The notes: generated by a model from the sequence alone, not told the origin. A stretch of DNA of 64,000 bases from Solen grandis (GCA_021229015.1 CM037789.1:41204926-41268925); one strand, 5' to 3'. Positions 11,267 through 25,710 are shown, counted from the first letter of the stretch. Numbers and translations: made by a program.

Positions 11267-11875
11267 GCGTCCGAACATGACAACGTGCATCATTCTGCGA
11301 TATAACACTCAAAACGAAACTCTGTTTCCTAAATCTTAAAGAAATCATGTAATACGTAAAATGTGTTCATGTAAGTGCTTTCGGCATTTCAAAAAAAAAA
11401 GTTGATGAGGTTTCTAGAATACTTATCATGCAAATTATGAATCATCATTTTTCCGATATTCATTGTTTAAATGCTCGCCATATTATCAATAAATCTACAA
11501 ATGTTTCAATCATTACAGTTATATATTCAATTTTTGTCTTCACGAATAGAAAACCAAACTTTTTTTCGGTTGTATTTAGCTACCAAGACATTCCACTCCT
11601 TAGAACTTTATTCCTGCTCTGCTGGCTCTTTACCGGTGATGCTAATTCCAACAGATAAGAAAAGATCCTTGTTGTATTGTAGGAAGATCTTATGAGCATC
11701 AAAACAGCCTAGTTCCTCCCATTTTTACTATCGTCTTAAGAAGGTAACGCCCAAGCACTTTCATCATATTACCCCAAGGAACTCCTACTCGTGGAGGGCA
11801 AACGCTTGTTTTGTCTGTATCGGAAAACGCTTGCACATAAGTGGTCTTTCAAATACATATATCTATAATGTATGC
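11267..11875. other. Non-coding sequence
   Basis: Two overlapping plus-strand ORFs of about 75 codons lie here, but neither has recognisable motifs. A short TATA/poly(A)-rich part is at the left end. I assign no gene. Confidence 0.45.
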
Positions 11876-12194
11876 ATGCTAATGACGATGGTGATAATGT
11901 CAATGATGGTGATGGTGCAAGAAGTGTTGATGATGACGATGTTGGTAATGATGATGATGATGATGATGTTGGTGAAGGTGATGATAGTGGTGGTTGTGAT
12001 GATGGTGGTGGTGGTGGTGGTTGTGGAGGTGATGATGGTGGTGGTTGTGATGATAATGATGATGATGATGATGATGATGGTGTTGGTGAAGGTGATGATG
12101 ATGGTGGTGGTGGTTGTGGAGGTGATGATGGTGGTGGTTGTGATGATGATGATGATGATGTGATGATGATGGTGGTGGTGGTGGAGTGTGGTGG

Positions 12195-12232
<38 letters not shown>

Positions 12233-12243
12233 GTGGTGGTTTG

Positions 12244-12322
<79 letters not shown>

Positions 12323-12370
12323 GGTGGAGGCGGGGATGATGGTGGTATGATGATGATGGTGATGGTTGTG

Positions 12371-12406
<36 letters not shown>

Positions 12407-12460
12407 GTGGTGGAGGATGATGATGGTGATGATGATGATGGTGATGATGATGTGCGATGC
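11876..12460. repeat. GAT/GGT trinucleotide low-complexity block
   Basis: About 585 bp of almost pure GAT, GGT and GTT triplets. A higher-order duplication is visible: the segment gttggtgaaggtgatgat followed by tggtggttgtg recurs about 112 bp on (near 11966 and near 12078). The block is open in several frames on both strands, giving poly-Asp/Gly, poly-His and poly-Ile/Thr strings. These are composition artefacts, not genes. Confidence 0.9.
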
Positions 12461-13148
12461 ATATTTTGACATAAATTGTTCAATTCTTTTCATAATGAAA
12501 AACTCTATATGATAAAAAAATAAACAGTTTAAGAAAAAAAATTGGGCTCGCAGAAAAAAGTAATTGCCATATGTGTTCAGTAATACATTACCTTATATTT
12601 TCCAACCTAAGATTTATGAGATAATAAAATCTTTCTGACAAATTATTAAAGATGCCACAATTCCCATATTTCTTATAAGTCTTATCTTTTCCTATATCTT
12701 AATTGCGTAAAGTAAACAAGGATAATTCTTGTTTCTAAATACATCTTCTAATTTCAACAAAGAAAAGAAAATGGGCTAGCGTAAGCATATATAGTCGTCT
12801 AAAAGTCGCCCTCATTTTCTTTTCTTCCTTGTAACTTGAATAGGTAATTTTACGCCCGATAAATGGTAACATTTTAAGACGTTTTAACCAAACACGTTAT
12901 TACTTTCAAACTAGACCTCCATTGCGGCTATGCATGACAAAGAATTGACCAATACAAATTAATTTCCGGTTTTTAAGTAGGTCGACTACACTAACAAGGA
13001 AGGATAATGAAAGTTTGAGACTATCATAATACTTACAGTAAACATTTATTTCCAGGGGTCATTATGGTGATATTTGCTTCATTTTTCTTTCCTAAAATAA
13101 CAATTAAAAATGCGAAATAAAAGAGGGAACCAAAAAAAACTTATAAAG
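12461..13148. other. Non-coding sequence up to the assembly gap
   Basis: AT-rich with no supported ORF. Ends at the N run. Confidence 0.5.
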
Positions 13149-13248
13149 NNNNNNNNNNNNNNNNNNNNNNNNNNNNNNNNNNNNNNNNNNNNNNNNNNNN
13201 NNNNNNNNNNNNNNNNNNNNNNNNNNNNNNNNNNNNNNNNNNNNNNNN
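13149..13248. other. Assembly gap (100 N)
   Basis: Exactly 100 N, the usual placeholder for a scaffold join of unknown length. Distances across it are therefore not meaningful. Confidence 0.99.
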
Positions 13249-13329
13249 AACGACATAATCGCATTATCAATTTTTACAAAATTTTTGTAAAAAATTTTAT
13301 CTCCCTTTATTATGAATTTTTTTTTTGAA

Positions 13330-16300
13330 ATGAGTTAAGTTTTTGAACTTAAAGAGTATTGCCAAAACTGTGGTTTGAGAGAACACGCGTGGAATGCCAA
13401 TAAACACCAGTAGACCAACATGTAAATTTGAATAAATTCGCGATAATAAAAGTCATTGCTCCCTGACTTACTTGTTAATATTGAAAATACTAGCTATTCA
13501 TGCTAATTTTTCCGATGTTTGAACGATGGGTGAGTAAGCGACTTTTGGAGGAATGTAGATGTTTAAATTCAGTCAACAAAACAATACTTTTTTATATTGG
13601 GAATTACACAAATACAAACAAATACAAAGAAATAATCGGTTAAAGATATATCGACTCATAGAAAAATTTTTTTGTTTTTGGGGTTTTAACGCCCTACCGA
13701 CAGCATAAAAAAATGAAAGGTGTGTTTTCCTGCAGAGTTGTTATCGGCAATAAAGGCAGTGCTTATAATTATTTACCGAAATATTTTAAATATATACTGT
13801 AAAATCATTAATTTTCTTTTGGGACTATTTTTTGTCGATGTCGTGGACTACTTTATCCACAAATATTTCAATAAAAAAACTCCTCACGCTTTCGAGAACA
13901 TGAATCCACGAATATATGTGGCGACGAAAATTGACTTTAAAAACATTTCAAGAAATTTTAATAGCAAAGAAAATTAATGATTTTAAGTTAATATATTTTT
14001 TTCTTTTGCTCTGTTGAGAAAAAAACATTTACAAATAAAACTATTTCGAGGCGTAGTGTTATTATTACCACGCATGATGGGACTAAATTAGAAAAATAAT
14101 CTCAGCTTATTTCCCCACACTTAATATTGTCGGTGGCAAGCATTTTAGAAATAATGTTACAGAAAGTATTTGTGAGAGGGAGGCATGCTTTGAGCCCGGC
14201 ACGTAACGAGTACCTAAATGATTCATAAAAAGTATCAAAATAGTCCCTATCGGTTTACCCGATTTAATCATGTTAAATAAATTCAAATAAATTACATTTT
14301 GACACTTGTGGAATCCATTTATTTCTATAAAACACTAATATTTTTTTCGATTTTGATCCCCCTTTTTCCTGTGCTTCTTTAGTAAATACTTTGGACTTGG
14401 TTTTTAATAAATTTTATTCTGGTAATGGTTTTTAAATGATATGATTCTGGAAAGGGTGCGTGTGCTGATTTAAAATTAAAAAACATCATTATTGAATGTC
14501 CGTGGGTGTACATGCTGTCTAAGTGTCCACGCAATACGCCCACAAAGTGATTACCTCTGTTAAAAAGGCACCACTTGAACACCATGCAATCAATTTGTTG
14601 GTAACAAATCTGATATTCATTAAATGTATTACATGTTTTACTCATAATATTAAAAAAACACACTCTTTTTTACGTAGGTTAGGACTATGACATATCAACA
14701 TGAGACACCGGGAGTGGCGCGGAAAACAGTGACATTTGGTTTTTACATTTAACACATTTTTAAGTGAGGCAATCCGAAAAATTTATTTGTCAGAGGAGTG
14801 GAAGTGGGATGGGGTTTTTTTATAAATCATCACATAATTATGATCTTATAATCATTTTGCCTATTATTATTTTCCATAAGAGTCATTTTTTTTCTTGTTG
14901 CTTTTTGAATTTATGAAATGGGTTAAATAAATGTATATTATAAAACATAGTTTACGGTCAAATGACCAAAATGCCATTTTCCATCTCGTTTACATTATAT
15001 TTTAAATTTTTAAATTTTTCGCATATAATAGATCATATGATATAATTTTGAATCTACTTGTATAAAATTTGTGACATTTGTGTTTTTTTTTCTGTTATTT
15101 CTTTTAAAATTTTAAACTGAACTATTCCTTTCTTGAAACGGATTTTTTGTTGTGAAATCTGGGGTTTTCAAATTTATCCCGATTTATAATTTCCCCAGTT
15201 CAAATCTACAGAGAAAACTGGAGAAAAACGGGAATTTACAGCATATTTTAACGGTGGGGATTCCATGCAAGCTTTTATTTTATATAATCTTTATCATTTT
15301 TAGGTTAACTAAGCCTAGATGTAAACAACACTTTGTCAGATGTTTTTTTATCTCCGACGAATTACTGTCTTGAAGTCATTTTTAAATGTCAATTGTGAAT
15401 GGCCGTACCTTTTAAAACTTTTTTATCTTTTGACATTGATTGATTTAGTTACAATAGATTCATTTGTTTGCCTGAAATCATCCTAACTGTCTACTGCATT
15501 TAACGTTGGATGGGCGTTGAAAATAAGATTTAGAGAACACTTACAAAGTCCGTAAGGCTCGTTGTTTTAAGTTTCTTTTTATATATATCTTTTTCTTACT
15601 TTTGGGCATCCTTTAAAAGTTGTTATATACAACCCCTAGAAAAATGTGTTTTGATGAAATGTTTCTTAGGCTATAATTACAATGTCAGATACACATCTGA
15701 ACTAAACTGGGTTTAAACAACTTCAAACACCATCTCCACTATGTTATAATGACAATATTCACCGGGCTTGAAATCTATCTAAAAATCCATAGATATTCTT
15801 TAAAATTCTATATTACGTAAACAACGATTTCATGGTTAAAGAAAAAAAATCATAATATGAAACTTTAAATTAATAACAAAGTATCGTCATGTTTTACTTA
15901 ATGCAGTCACAAAATTGCCTTTAAGATTACGGGGTTGGATAATACGGCTGTCATTTTTTTACGAAGCTTTCCCAAATTTTAAATAATGTATATTATTATA
16001 ATAATAATATTCAAAAGTACATTTTCATAAAAAGTAAGGTACATTAATAGAATAACTAATTTAATTTATTTACCTTGTATCTTTCGTGATAAATGTTCTG
16101 CATCACCTCTCTTATCTTGACATTCTTGTCATATTTTTAAACTGGGGATTTAACATTATTATGGATTAAAGTTATCAAATTTTTTTTAAAGGCTCAAGTA
16201 TTGCCGACCTGATGATGTGTTTTTTAACAAATTTTTTTAAAGAAATATTTAAAATTAATTTGTTTGCAAGACTTTGTGTAAAAAATAAAGTAGCACTTTA

Positions 16301-18400
16301 TACATGGAATCAGGCTATTTTGAAAATCAATCATAACCGTGTAAAATCTAACATTCTCATACTTTGTGTTTACCTAAGAAAAAACCAATGGAACTTAAGA
16401 AGTCAAAAAAAATCGTAACAGATTTGCTCTGGAAAACCTGCGTAAAAATAATATAGTTTTCACTTGACGCATAATTACAAAAATGTACTAAGTGATAAAT
16501 GGTCTACTACCAGTTCACATTTCACACAAATAATGACTTTCAAGCATGATTGCCAAAAACAAGTTTTACTTTCGTCTCGAATCCTTTCAAGAGAAACTCC
16601 CGACATTTTTTTACTAACTCATAATCCACTATGTAAGTATATTTTGAAATTTTTGTTTCATGATAAACTTCTTTACATCATGATTTGATTAAAACAAAAT
16701 TAGTACCCCTTATTGAAAAACAAATTCCCGAGAGCAATGTTAATTTCTTGCTTGCATTTAGAATACTGCCCTTTTCACCAATGTTTGAGAACCGCGATGT
16801 GAAAATTTGTGGAGCAATACAATGTGGTGATTCTCTTTTTAGACAAGTGATTGGAAATCCCATGGGAACCAACTGTGCAACATTAATTGCAGATTTTTTT
16901 GTTGCGGTTTGAATGAAATTATGCTTAAAACTTCTACCAGAGTCATTTTTATAAAACGCTTTCAATCTGACTTCACGTTATATTGACGGTATTCTTACTT
17001 TTCCCACCAATCCTTTCTTCTCACCCTCCTTTGAACAAAGCAATTAGCGGATTTTCTTGAAGTTGAGATCGATCACCAAACCAACTGGTATTGTATCTGC
17101 AAATAATTAATGATTAGAAGGACGTATTCAACCTCGTGCAATATTCTTTTGTATTTATATATTCAAGTTTACTAGGTTTGCACGAAAAATGTACAAGAGT
17201 TGAAGAATTCAAAGCAAAGGATTTTTTTAAAATACTAAAATGTAACAAATTTCTTTCATTTCTTCTAAAACACGGAATTAGCCATCCTGCTTTTTAAATT
17301 TGAATGTACATAAAAAATTAATAAAATCAAGGGTCCCAATAATTTTTGTGACCTCTTTTTCAAACTAAGAAAATTTATTGCTGAGAAATTCTTTGGTGTA
17401 TTACATTGTTTGCAGTTAAACCCTTTTTTAAACAGTAAAAGATTTGTTTATTTTTTAATTAAATCAATTTGATTTGAATTAAAGGCGTTTAAAAGTGTTT
17501 TTTCTAACGGCCCAGATTTTTCTAAAATTTTGCACATAAGTACTTTAGACTATAACTAAAAGATATAGAATTAAAAAAAAGGGGTCACCATGCTCGTTCT
17601 AGAGATTTAGCTTATGGTATAACATCACTGCTTGCTAAAATTTGTTGACAAAATCAAAGCATTGAAAAATTGGAAAGACTGAATTCTAAATATTTTAGTT
17701 ACAATATCATGATAATATTTTAAGAATAGTTTATCAAAATTTGTTCATTATAAGTTTTAGATGAAATTCTGTCAAACATGCACCGAAAATTAACTACGAG
17801 CAAAATTAGTCATTGTGTCTGGACCAAAATATAACAAAAATGTCCAAATGCTATGAATTAATTCTTCCGATGCAGGTGCCTAATATTTGTTTTCTCCCTT
17901 TGATGGGATATGTATTTTTTACACTGCTGTATCATAAACAAACTTTAGGGTTGCGAGGTTTGATCCCTTGAAACCCATTTATGCTCTTCAGTTGGTTCTT
18001 AAATGACTGATCGTTTAAAGTAATTTTTATATTTTTCTATTTTATGTAATGTCCGTCTGTGTTTTGTGCGTGTTGTGTTTCTTGTCAATTTACATACGTT
18101 TCTTCTGGAGATATTTTTAATATTAAGGATTTCTCATAGCCTTTTTTTCCTTCCTTTTTGTTTATTCTCATCAACAGCACCTCAACCTTTATATCGCAAG
18201 TTTACTTATTTTTAAAAATCGAACGATACAAAAGTATTTTTACACGTAATCTAAATTTAATTAAAAACAAAATGTTTTTTTCTTTTAAATCAACATTTTA
18301 TCTCATCCACTTTACACTGTGTTCAACACTCCGCGAAGGAAGTAGAATTTTTTCTTCAAAAAACTATAAAATGGAGAAAAGTTATTCACGCTAATTCATA
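13330..18400 (+). repeat. Large duplicated segment, copy A
   Basis: This 5-kb segment reappears in the same orientation as copy B (from 18765) and, for its last part, as copy C (about 41540-42860). Shared anchors include ttaccgaaatattttaaat (13775; B 19169, ttaccgatatattttaaat-like), gtcggtggcaagcatt (14129; B 19719), gaccccgggagtggcgcgg-like text (14705; B 20528) and the RT motif near 16850. Copy A is legible throughout and contains a decayed Penelope-like RT. No intact gene is seen. A, B and C may be tandem repeats of a retroelement or an unresolved haplotype duplication in the assembly. Confidence 0.85.
16685..17000 (+). pseudogene. Degenerate Penelope-like reverse transcriptase fragment (copy A)
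   Basis: The frame from 16685 reads through CGAIQCGDSLFRQVIG and NPMGTNCATLIADFF to a stop at 16910-16912. This corresponds to the F-x-Q-x-x-G-x-PMGT-x-C-A-x-L-x-A-D block of Penelope-like and related retroelement RTs. After a frameshift a second frame gives a MLKLLPESFL-like stretch, a stop, and then LTSRYIDGIL, where the expected catalytic Y-x-DD has become YIDG (codons 16979-16990). With the frameshift, stops and lost aspartate the RT cannot be active. Sequence upstream (16200-16680) and downstream (17000-18400) belongs to the same duplicated unit but gives no further motif I can name. Confidence 0.6.
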
Positions 18401-19063
18401 CAACACAAATGTATCAAACATACACGAATAATGAGAGAAGTATAAGTAAATGATAGTTGGTATTCAAGCAAATGCTTTTAAAAATTTTTTAAAAAAAAAG
18501 TCACTCTGATAGTCAACTCTTTTTTTATCCTCTTAACTTTTTGTCACAAGATGATGTTCACCATAAATTCACCTATAACATACTTTCCTATGTTGCTGAA
18601 ATATGGGGATATAAAGTATACTTTATTTTCCGCCTTACTGAAGAGTTAAAAACTATTTTTAAATACACAAAATCACATTATTAAACAAATTATTTTACCA
18701 CAAATTTCCCATGCATATTTACGTAATATATTAATATCTCCCATACAGTATAATAAATGATTTAAGTTTTAAACTTAAAGAAATGCACACTAGTAATGCC
18801 AAATAACACAGTAGACCACCGTGTAATTGAATGAATTCGCGATGATATAACCCTGCTGCATGACTTACTTGTCAATATTGAAAAAACAGCTATTCATGCT
18901 ATTTTCCGATTTTAAACGATGGATGATTTAAGCAACGTTTGGAGGAATATAGATTTTTAATTTAAAAAAAAAAATAAAAAAAAAATACTTTTTTATTATT
19001 CGGAATTACACAAATACAAACAAATGATATAAAAAAATCGATTAAAGGTATATCCTAGATAAT

Positions 19064-19110
19064 GTTGTTTGTTGGGTTTAACGTCCCACCGACAGCAGAG
19101 AAAAATGATA
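19064..19110 (-). mobile_element. SINE-C 3'-tail-like fragment inside copy B
   Basis: gtttgttgggtttaacgtcc followed by caccgacagc matches the 3' tail of the minus-strand SINE at 44708-45025. The corresponding place in copy A (about 13666-13705) carries a more diverged version. Confidence 0.5.
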
Positions 19111-22100
19111 GGTAGTGTTTTCCTGTAGAGTTGTTATCGGCAGATAAAAGGGAATGCTTATAATTATGTACCGATATATTTTAAATATTTACTGTAAACC
19201 ATTAATTTTCTTTGGGACTAATTTTGTCGATTTCGTAGACATACTTTATCCACAAATATTTAAACGAAAACTATTGAATTCGGAGTTCTCACGTTTTCTA
19301 GAAAATGAATCAACGAAAATATTTACCAACGAAATTGTCTTTAATAACATTCCAAGAAATTTTATATCAAAGAAAATAAATGATTAAAGATTAATAGCCT
19401 TTTTTCTGTTGCTCTACAACAAATCGTGGTCAATGAAGATAAAAATGACTTTACTTACTATATGACTATACATGTTATGTTTGTTTCCTCTTTGAGAATT
19501 TTCACTTATATTTTCAAACTTGCATAAATAATGAATTTAAGTGAAGTTCCACTAAAATAATTTTTGTATGCATCTATTCCTGAATACTTATGTGTGAAAA
19601 TGAAGAGAAAGAAACATTACAAATAAAACTATTTCGAGCTTATTCTTACTATTACCCACGCATGATGGAACTAAATTAGAAAAAATAATCTCGGCTTATT
19701 TCCCACACCTAAATATTGTCGGTGGCAAGCATTTAGAAATAATGTTACAGAAAGTATTTGTGAGAGGGAGGCATGCTTTGAGCACGGCACGTAACGAATA
19801 CCTAAATGATTCATAAGAAAGTATCAAAATAGTCCCTATCGGTTTATCTGATTTAATCATGTTAAATAAATTCAAATAAATTACTTTATGACTCTTGTGG
19901 AATCCATTTATTCCTATAATCACTAATGTTTTATCGAATTTGATCCCCTTTTTCTGTCACTTAATCGAAATAATTCGAAATAAAACCAAATTGTGCAGAA
20001 AATTTATAGCTATGATAGAGATAGTAAAATTAGATACAATTCAGCAAATTTTACGATTACGAAAATGAAGAGGATGAAAAGAAAAAAAAAGAAACTTATG
20101 TCTTTAACTTTTAATCCCAATAAAGTCACTTTGATAATATAGCGTGTACTTCAAGCGCAGATTAGAGCACAAACTGTTTTTGTGCTTCTTTAATAAATAC
20201 TTTGGTTTTTAATATTTTATTCTGGCAATGGTTTAAAATGATGTGATTCTTGAAAGGGCGCGTATGCTGTTTTAAAATTAAAACATTCATTTTTGAATGT
20301 CATTGGGTGTACATGCTGTCTAAGTGTCCACGCAATACGCCCACAAAGTGATTACTTTTTTTTAAAAGGCACACACTTGAACATCATGCAATCAATTTGT
20401 TGATAACAAAATCTGAACTGATATTTCATTACGATGCAGGATATACTTTGCTCAAAATTTCTAGAAATATTTTTTTTTAAAAACTTTTTTTTTGCTTAGG
20501 CTAGGACTATGACATGTCAACATGAGACACCGGGAGTGGCGCGGAAAACAGTGACATTTGGTTTTAACACATTTTTAAGTGAGGCTTCCGAAGATTTTTA
20601 TTTGTTAGATGGGATGTGTGTGTGTGTTTATATCATCACATAATTATGATCTTATAATCATATTTGACTATTATCATTTTCCATAAGAATCTCATTGATC
20701 ATTTTTTTCTTTGTTGCATTTTGAATTTATGAAATGGGTTATAAAAATGAAAAATTTAAAGAATAATTACGGTCGATAAACAAAATTGCCCATTTTTCAA
20801 ACCCTTTTTTTCCCCTTATATCGTATTGTAAAATTTTTCGCTTTTAAAAATCGAATAAAATGTTTCATTTTAAATTACTTGAAAGAAAATGGGGACATTT
20901 TGTTTTTCTTTTTAAATTTTTTTCCTTTATTATTTTTTTAAAAAAAACTTTTAAAAAGTGAACCTTTTTCCTTTCTTAAGGATTGTTTTTGTTTGAAATT
21001 TTGGGGTTCAAATTTTATCTCGATTTTTTTTATATTCCATTTCGGATCAATAGAGAAAACTGGAGACAAACGGGAATTTTTTATTTTCGTTAAACGCTTT
21101 TATTTTTACATAAGTTAGGGAATCATTTTTAAGTTAAACAAAGGGTTTAGATGCAAAAAAAACACTTTAAAAGCCCCTTTTTTTTTTTTTTCCGACAATT
21201 TCTTTTTCGAGCCCTTTTTTTTAAAACTTTTTGAAAAATGGTCGTCCCTTCAAACTTTTTTTGGGTAAATTTTACAACAAAAAAAACATGAAAAATTTTT
21301 TGAAATCATCCTTTCTTTTAAATGCAGAAAAACGCCGGATTGGCGTTAAAAATTTAGGAACTTTTTTACAAAATCCAAAGGGCCCGTTTTTTTAAGTTAT
21401 TTTTTATAAATGCCCTTTTTCTTATTTTTGGGGGACCCCTTTGAAAGTTGTTTTTATACCCCCCTTAGAAAATGGGTTTGATGATAAGTTTTTTTTGGGC
21501 TGTGAATTCCCTTGCCAGTTTACACACCTGAAAAACCCTGGTTTTTAAAAAAAACTTTTTTTCCCCCCTTTTTTCCGCTGTTAAAATGACCAAATTTACC
21601 GGGCTTGAAATTTTTATCAAAACCCCCCTTTTAGATAGTTTTTTCCCCTTTTTAATCTTTACGAAACAACGAATTTATTTTTAAAAGGGAAAATAATCAT
21701 AATATAAAACTTTTAAATTTTGGAAAAAAAAGGAATTCTTCTTGCTCTGAAAAATTTAAAGTTATAAAATTGTTTTTAAAGATCACGGGTTTAAATTTTT
21801 AAAGGGTGCTAAAATTTTTTTAAAACGAAGCGTTTCCAATATAAAATTTGGGTTCATCATTCAAAAGTACACGGCCCAAATTTTTAAATTTCCTCATATC
21901 GAAAAAAAATCCTCTCCCACACACATTTTTCCGTGAAAGTTTTTACATTAAAAAAAATTTTCTAATTGAATTTACTTCCCCTTTATCCTTCGTGATCAAT
22001 GTTCTAAATCACCTCTTTTTATCTTGACATTCGGTAATTATTATTTTGGGATTTAAACATTTTTAAAGGGTTTTAATTTTATGAAAATTAAATTTGGTAA

Positions 22101-23104
22101 AGGGCCCAAAGGGTATTGAGCCCTTTGATGTATTGATTTTAAAAATGTTTTCAAGATTTTAGTTGCCCTTCCCCAGGGGTTTTGGGGCAGTTTCTTATAA
22201 AAAAAAAGGGAAAAACTTTGTCCGTTTTTCCCTTTTTTTAAAAACCAAAAAATCATGCAAAAAAATTTTAAGGGCATAGGGTCCCTTTTTCTAATTTTTC
22301 TATATGACAAAAAAAGGGAAAAAAAAAATTTAAAAAACGGGTTAAAATTTTAATTTTTTTAAAATTTTGGGAGGGTTTAAAGAGAATAAAAAAAAAAAAA
22401 CCATTTTTTTTTTAAAAAAAATGGGGGCCAACCGGGTCCTACTTTTTGAGTTAGTGCCCTTTAAATTTAAAAAAATTTAGAAATTTTAAAAAGGGCCAAA
22501 AAATCAAGGGCTGGTCTATACATGGAAACGGCTTTTTTTAAAATTCAGTATAACCGTGAAAAAAATTTTATAATTCTCATACTTCTGGGTTTACCTAAAA
22601 AAATCCAAAGGGCACCTAAAAAAGTAAATAAAAAAAAACGGACAAGCCTCTTTGGTCCCTGCTTTTTAAAGCTAAAATTTCCCCACCGACGCATTTTTAA
22701 ACAAACATTTTAATGAAAATGGTCTATCAAACAGAAAATTCCCAGATAACAAATATTACGAAAGTTTTACATTCTGCGGGGGAAACCCCGGGGGCATTGA
22801 AATGTTTTCCAAAAACAACTACATAAACCAATGCAAGTCACTTTCATAACAATGCCAACCCCTTGCACTTCCCCAAATAAATCTAAAATCCTAACCCTTG
22901 TCTTAATGCAGTTCGCTTTAAAACGTCATAAAAAAACTGTGAAAAAATTTCCCGGGAAATTTTTTTTTATGTATGCTTTTTAAAAAAAAACCCCATAGTT
23001 TAAAACTTTAAATTGCTCATATTTTTAGTATTTTTTGTTTTATTTTTTCTTGAAAAACCTTTTTAAAACATCATGATTTGTTTTAAAACAAAAGTTATTA
23101 TCCC

Positions 23105-23345
23105 GTGAGCAATGTTAATTTTTTTCCTTGCTTTAAAGAAAAATTGCCCTTTTTCCCCCAAAAAAATTTTTGGGAAAACCCCGGATGTAAAAATTTGTGG
23201 AGCAAAAAAAATATCCTCTTTAAAATTTTTATGCAATGTGGTGATTTTCTTTTTAGAAAAGGGTTGGTTTTCCCCCCAAGGGAACCAATTTCTGCAATTT
23301 TAAATTTTGCAGTTTTTTTTTTTGGGGGTTTGAATGAAATTATTT
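23105..23345 (+). pseudogene. Penelope-like RT fragment (copy B, corrupted)
   Basis: Aligned to copy A, this region retains aaaatttgtggagca, gcaatgtggtgattttcttt, gggaaccaatt and gtttgaatgaaatta in the same order. An extra 31-bp stretch (about 23207-23237) has been inserted after the first of these. The protein-level motif is lost because of base corruption. It is listed only as the second copy of the RT remnant. Confidence 0.5.
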
Positions 23346-25708
23346 TTCCCCAACCTTAACCCCGCGTCGGTAAATTTTTTGGGAAACCCGTGGGTTTTTT
23401 TTCCATAAATTTTAAAAGGACACTAAGCCAAAAACATTTTTTAACCCAAATATATATTCTGAAAAAAAACATATTTTCCAGTTTCCAAAAATATATCTTC
23501 AAAAAAATCCATCCATAAAAAAAAAAATTTTACGCGTTTTAAAAAATTCAACATCCCCATGGGAATTAGCTCCGACAACAAAAGGGATCGTTCGGTCCCT
23601 GTCCTTTTTGTGGGGAAAATTTCCGTTTTCAAATTTTTCAACAGTCCGACCGGGGGAAAAACGTTCTTTTTTTCTCGATGCCTTCTTTTTTTTTCAGAAA
23701 CATTGGGGGGTTGTTTATTGTTATCACCTGAACTTGGGGGAATGCAAAAAAATTTTTTATTGATTTTGATGTCGTGTTACGTTATTTGCGTGATTTATTC
23801 GTGTGTTTAAATTTATAGTGTAATGGGGGTAAAAACAAAAACAGAGGTAGAGCGTCTACCGATACGGGAAGAAACATACTTTTTTTTTTAAAGGGGAAAA
23901 AAAAAAACTAAACTTTTTCTTATTTTTGATTTTTAAACCCCAGAAACCCCTATTTTACTTTTTAATTTTATTCACTCCCTTCCCCTCTTCCTCTCCCCAT
24001 TTTTCTCTCTTTCTCTGCTTTGTTCATTTTAAAATAATGTTTAAATAAAGTGGGGAAAATTCGATTTTTTTTTCCCCGAGGGGGGTTTTTTTTCCCCCAA
24101 TCGGAGAAAAACAATCGATTTTTTTTTTTTCCAAGTGGGAACCTTTTAAAAGATTTAAATTTTTCTATGCGAGACGTTCCCTTTAAGGGCATCTTTTCCC
24201 CCCTCCCCTCTTTTTTTGGTTATGAAAAATTCGCACTTTTTTTTTTTTTTTTTCTATCTATTTTTAAAAGCCCATCTTGTTTTCTTTTTCCCTTTTCCCT
24301 CTCTCCCCTCTCTGAAAGAGCATATTTTGCGGAATTTATCCATAAATAATCATTTTTTTTTTTTTAAATTCAAAACATTTAATGTATTTTTCTTTTGTAA
24401 TTTAGTTGTCTAGCTACATTACTTATTTATTTTCTTACTCTCCTTTTTTTTTAAGTCTACAAGTGTTCCAAAAATTCCGTTTTAATGACCTTTATCTTTT
24501 GAGCCCTATTTTTAAATCTAAAGATTTCTTTTGCTGATTGTTTACTAAAAAATTTGGGTCAAGAATGAAACCTACTTTTTCCACAGGGTAAAAAAAAAAT
24601 GAAAAGCCTTTGCGGGGCCCTAAAACACGGACCCTTTTCCCCTTACCAACTAAAGCAAACCAGTGGTGGCAGCTTAACATGATTCCATCTATTGTGAGTT
24701 TTTGGGTCCCGGGTGCCAAAACTTCCCCCCCAAAACGGGAAATTTGTCCTTGAATTTCCAAAGGGGAATCCGGGAAAAACCTCAAAAAGCATTTAAAGCC
24801 ATTGCTCAAATTGTGTCACAGGTTGAAAAAAAGGGAGCCAAACTGGGGCGTTTTAAACTGGGCCCTTTTCCCGGGGTGGGGCCCCTATTAAATGGGGCCT
24901 TCCTGACCTCAAAACTTTGTTTCTTTTCTAGGGGTAGTTATTCCTAATGATTCAAATGAGATGTAACAGCCACCCCAAGGTTTTTAAAATCTGGGGATCC
25001 TTATCAAAGGGAGGGGGTAACTACAGGACAACATACAGAAATTACCATAGATAAATGTTAGGGTAAAGAAAAAAGTACCCCCTGCCGGGGAACTGAACAG
25101 GGGGCCCTTTCCCCCTTTAAAAAAGGTATTTAAATTTACTGACTAAAACTACCTGTTCGTTTCCCCCACAAAAGTGAATGATTTCCCCCCTGTTTTTGAT
25201 TTAAAGGGGTTTCCCATGTATACTCCCCCCAAACGAAAAAAGAGGAATATGATCTCTAACACATGCACCCCGGTAGGTTGGGCTTATATGTCCAAGTTAA
25301 AAAAAATTTGCAGTCTGCCCCAAAAGAAAATATAAACCCAAGGCCCTTTTGGATATCAGGAAAAATTTACCAACAAAAGTACCCAGAAATTTGGTGCTTT
25401 AGTTTTTTTCCCCTTATTATGAGTTATTTGTCCCCAAGGGAAAAAGATTTAAACTTACATGAGTAGGCTAAAGTTTTTTTCCCCAAAATTCACGGGCCCA
25501 ATGAAGACTTATAATATCCAATTCAACTTGATTGCAGGGAAAAATTTGAATGCGGGTTTTTCCCAACATTTTGAAAAATTCTAGGGGGCAGAGGGGGGGG
25601 GCCCCTTGGGGGTCCAGACAGACCCCCCTGAAATTTTAGCTATTATGCATAAAAGAAAAAGAGAAGCCCCCTTTGGAAATGGTAATTATTCCCGGGTTAT
25701 AACCTAAA

Positions 25709-25710
<2 letters not shown>

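Larger units (their letters stand above)
18765..23350 (+). repeat. Large duplicated segment, copy B
   Basis: Copy B follows copy A head to tail with a shift of about 5.4 to 6.4 kb. From 18765 to about 20740 the match to A is clear, with ordinary substitutions and small indels. A 150-bp insertion relative to A lies near 19430-19610. From about 20740 onward the same order of anchors persists but bases are progressively replaced by runs of the neighbouring base. The RT motif region of A at 16803-16915 is recognisable in B at 23190-23335. The right end is uncertain because of the corruption. Confidence 0.8.

Noticed and set aside
11863..12493. Overlapping ORFs up to 206 codons on both strands
   Set aside because: They are translations of a GAT/GGT triplet repeat (poly-Asp/Gly, poly-His, poly-Ser/Ile/Thr), with no unique sequence.
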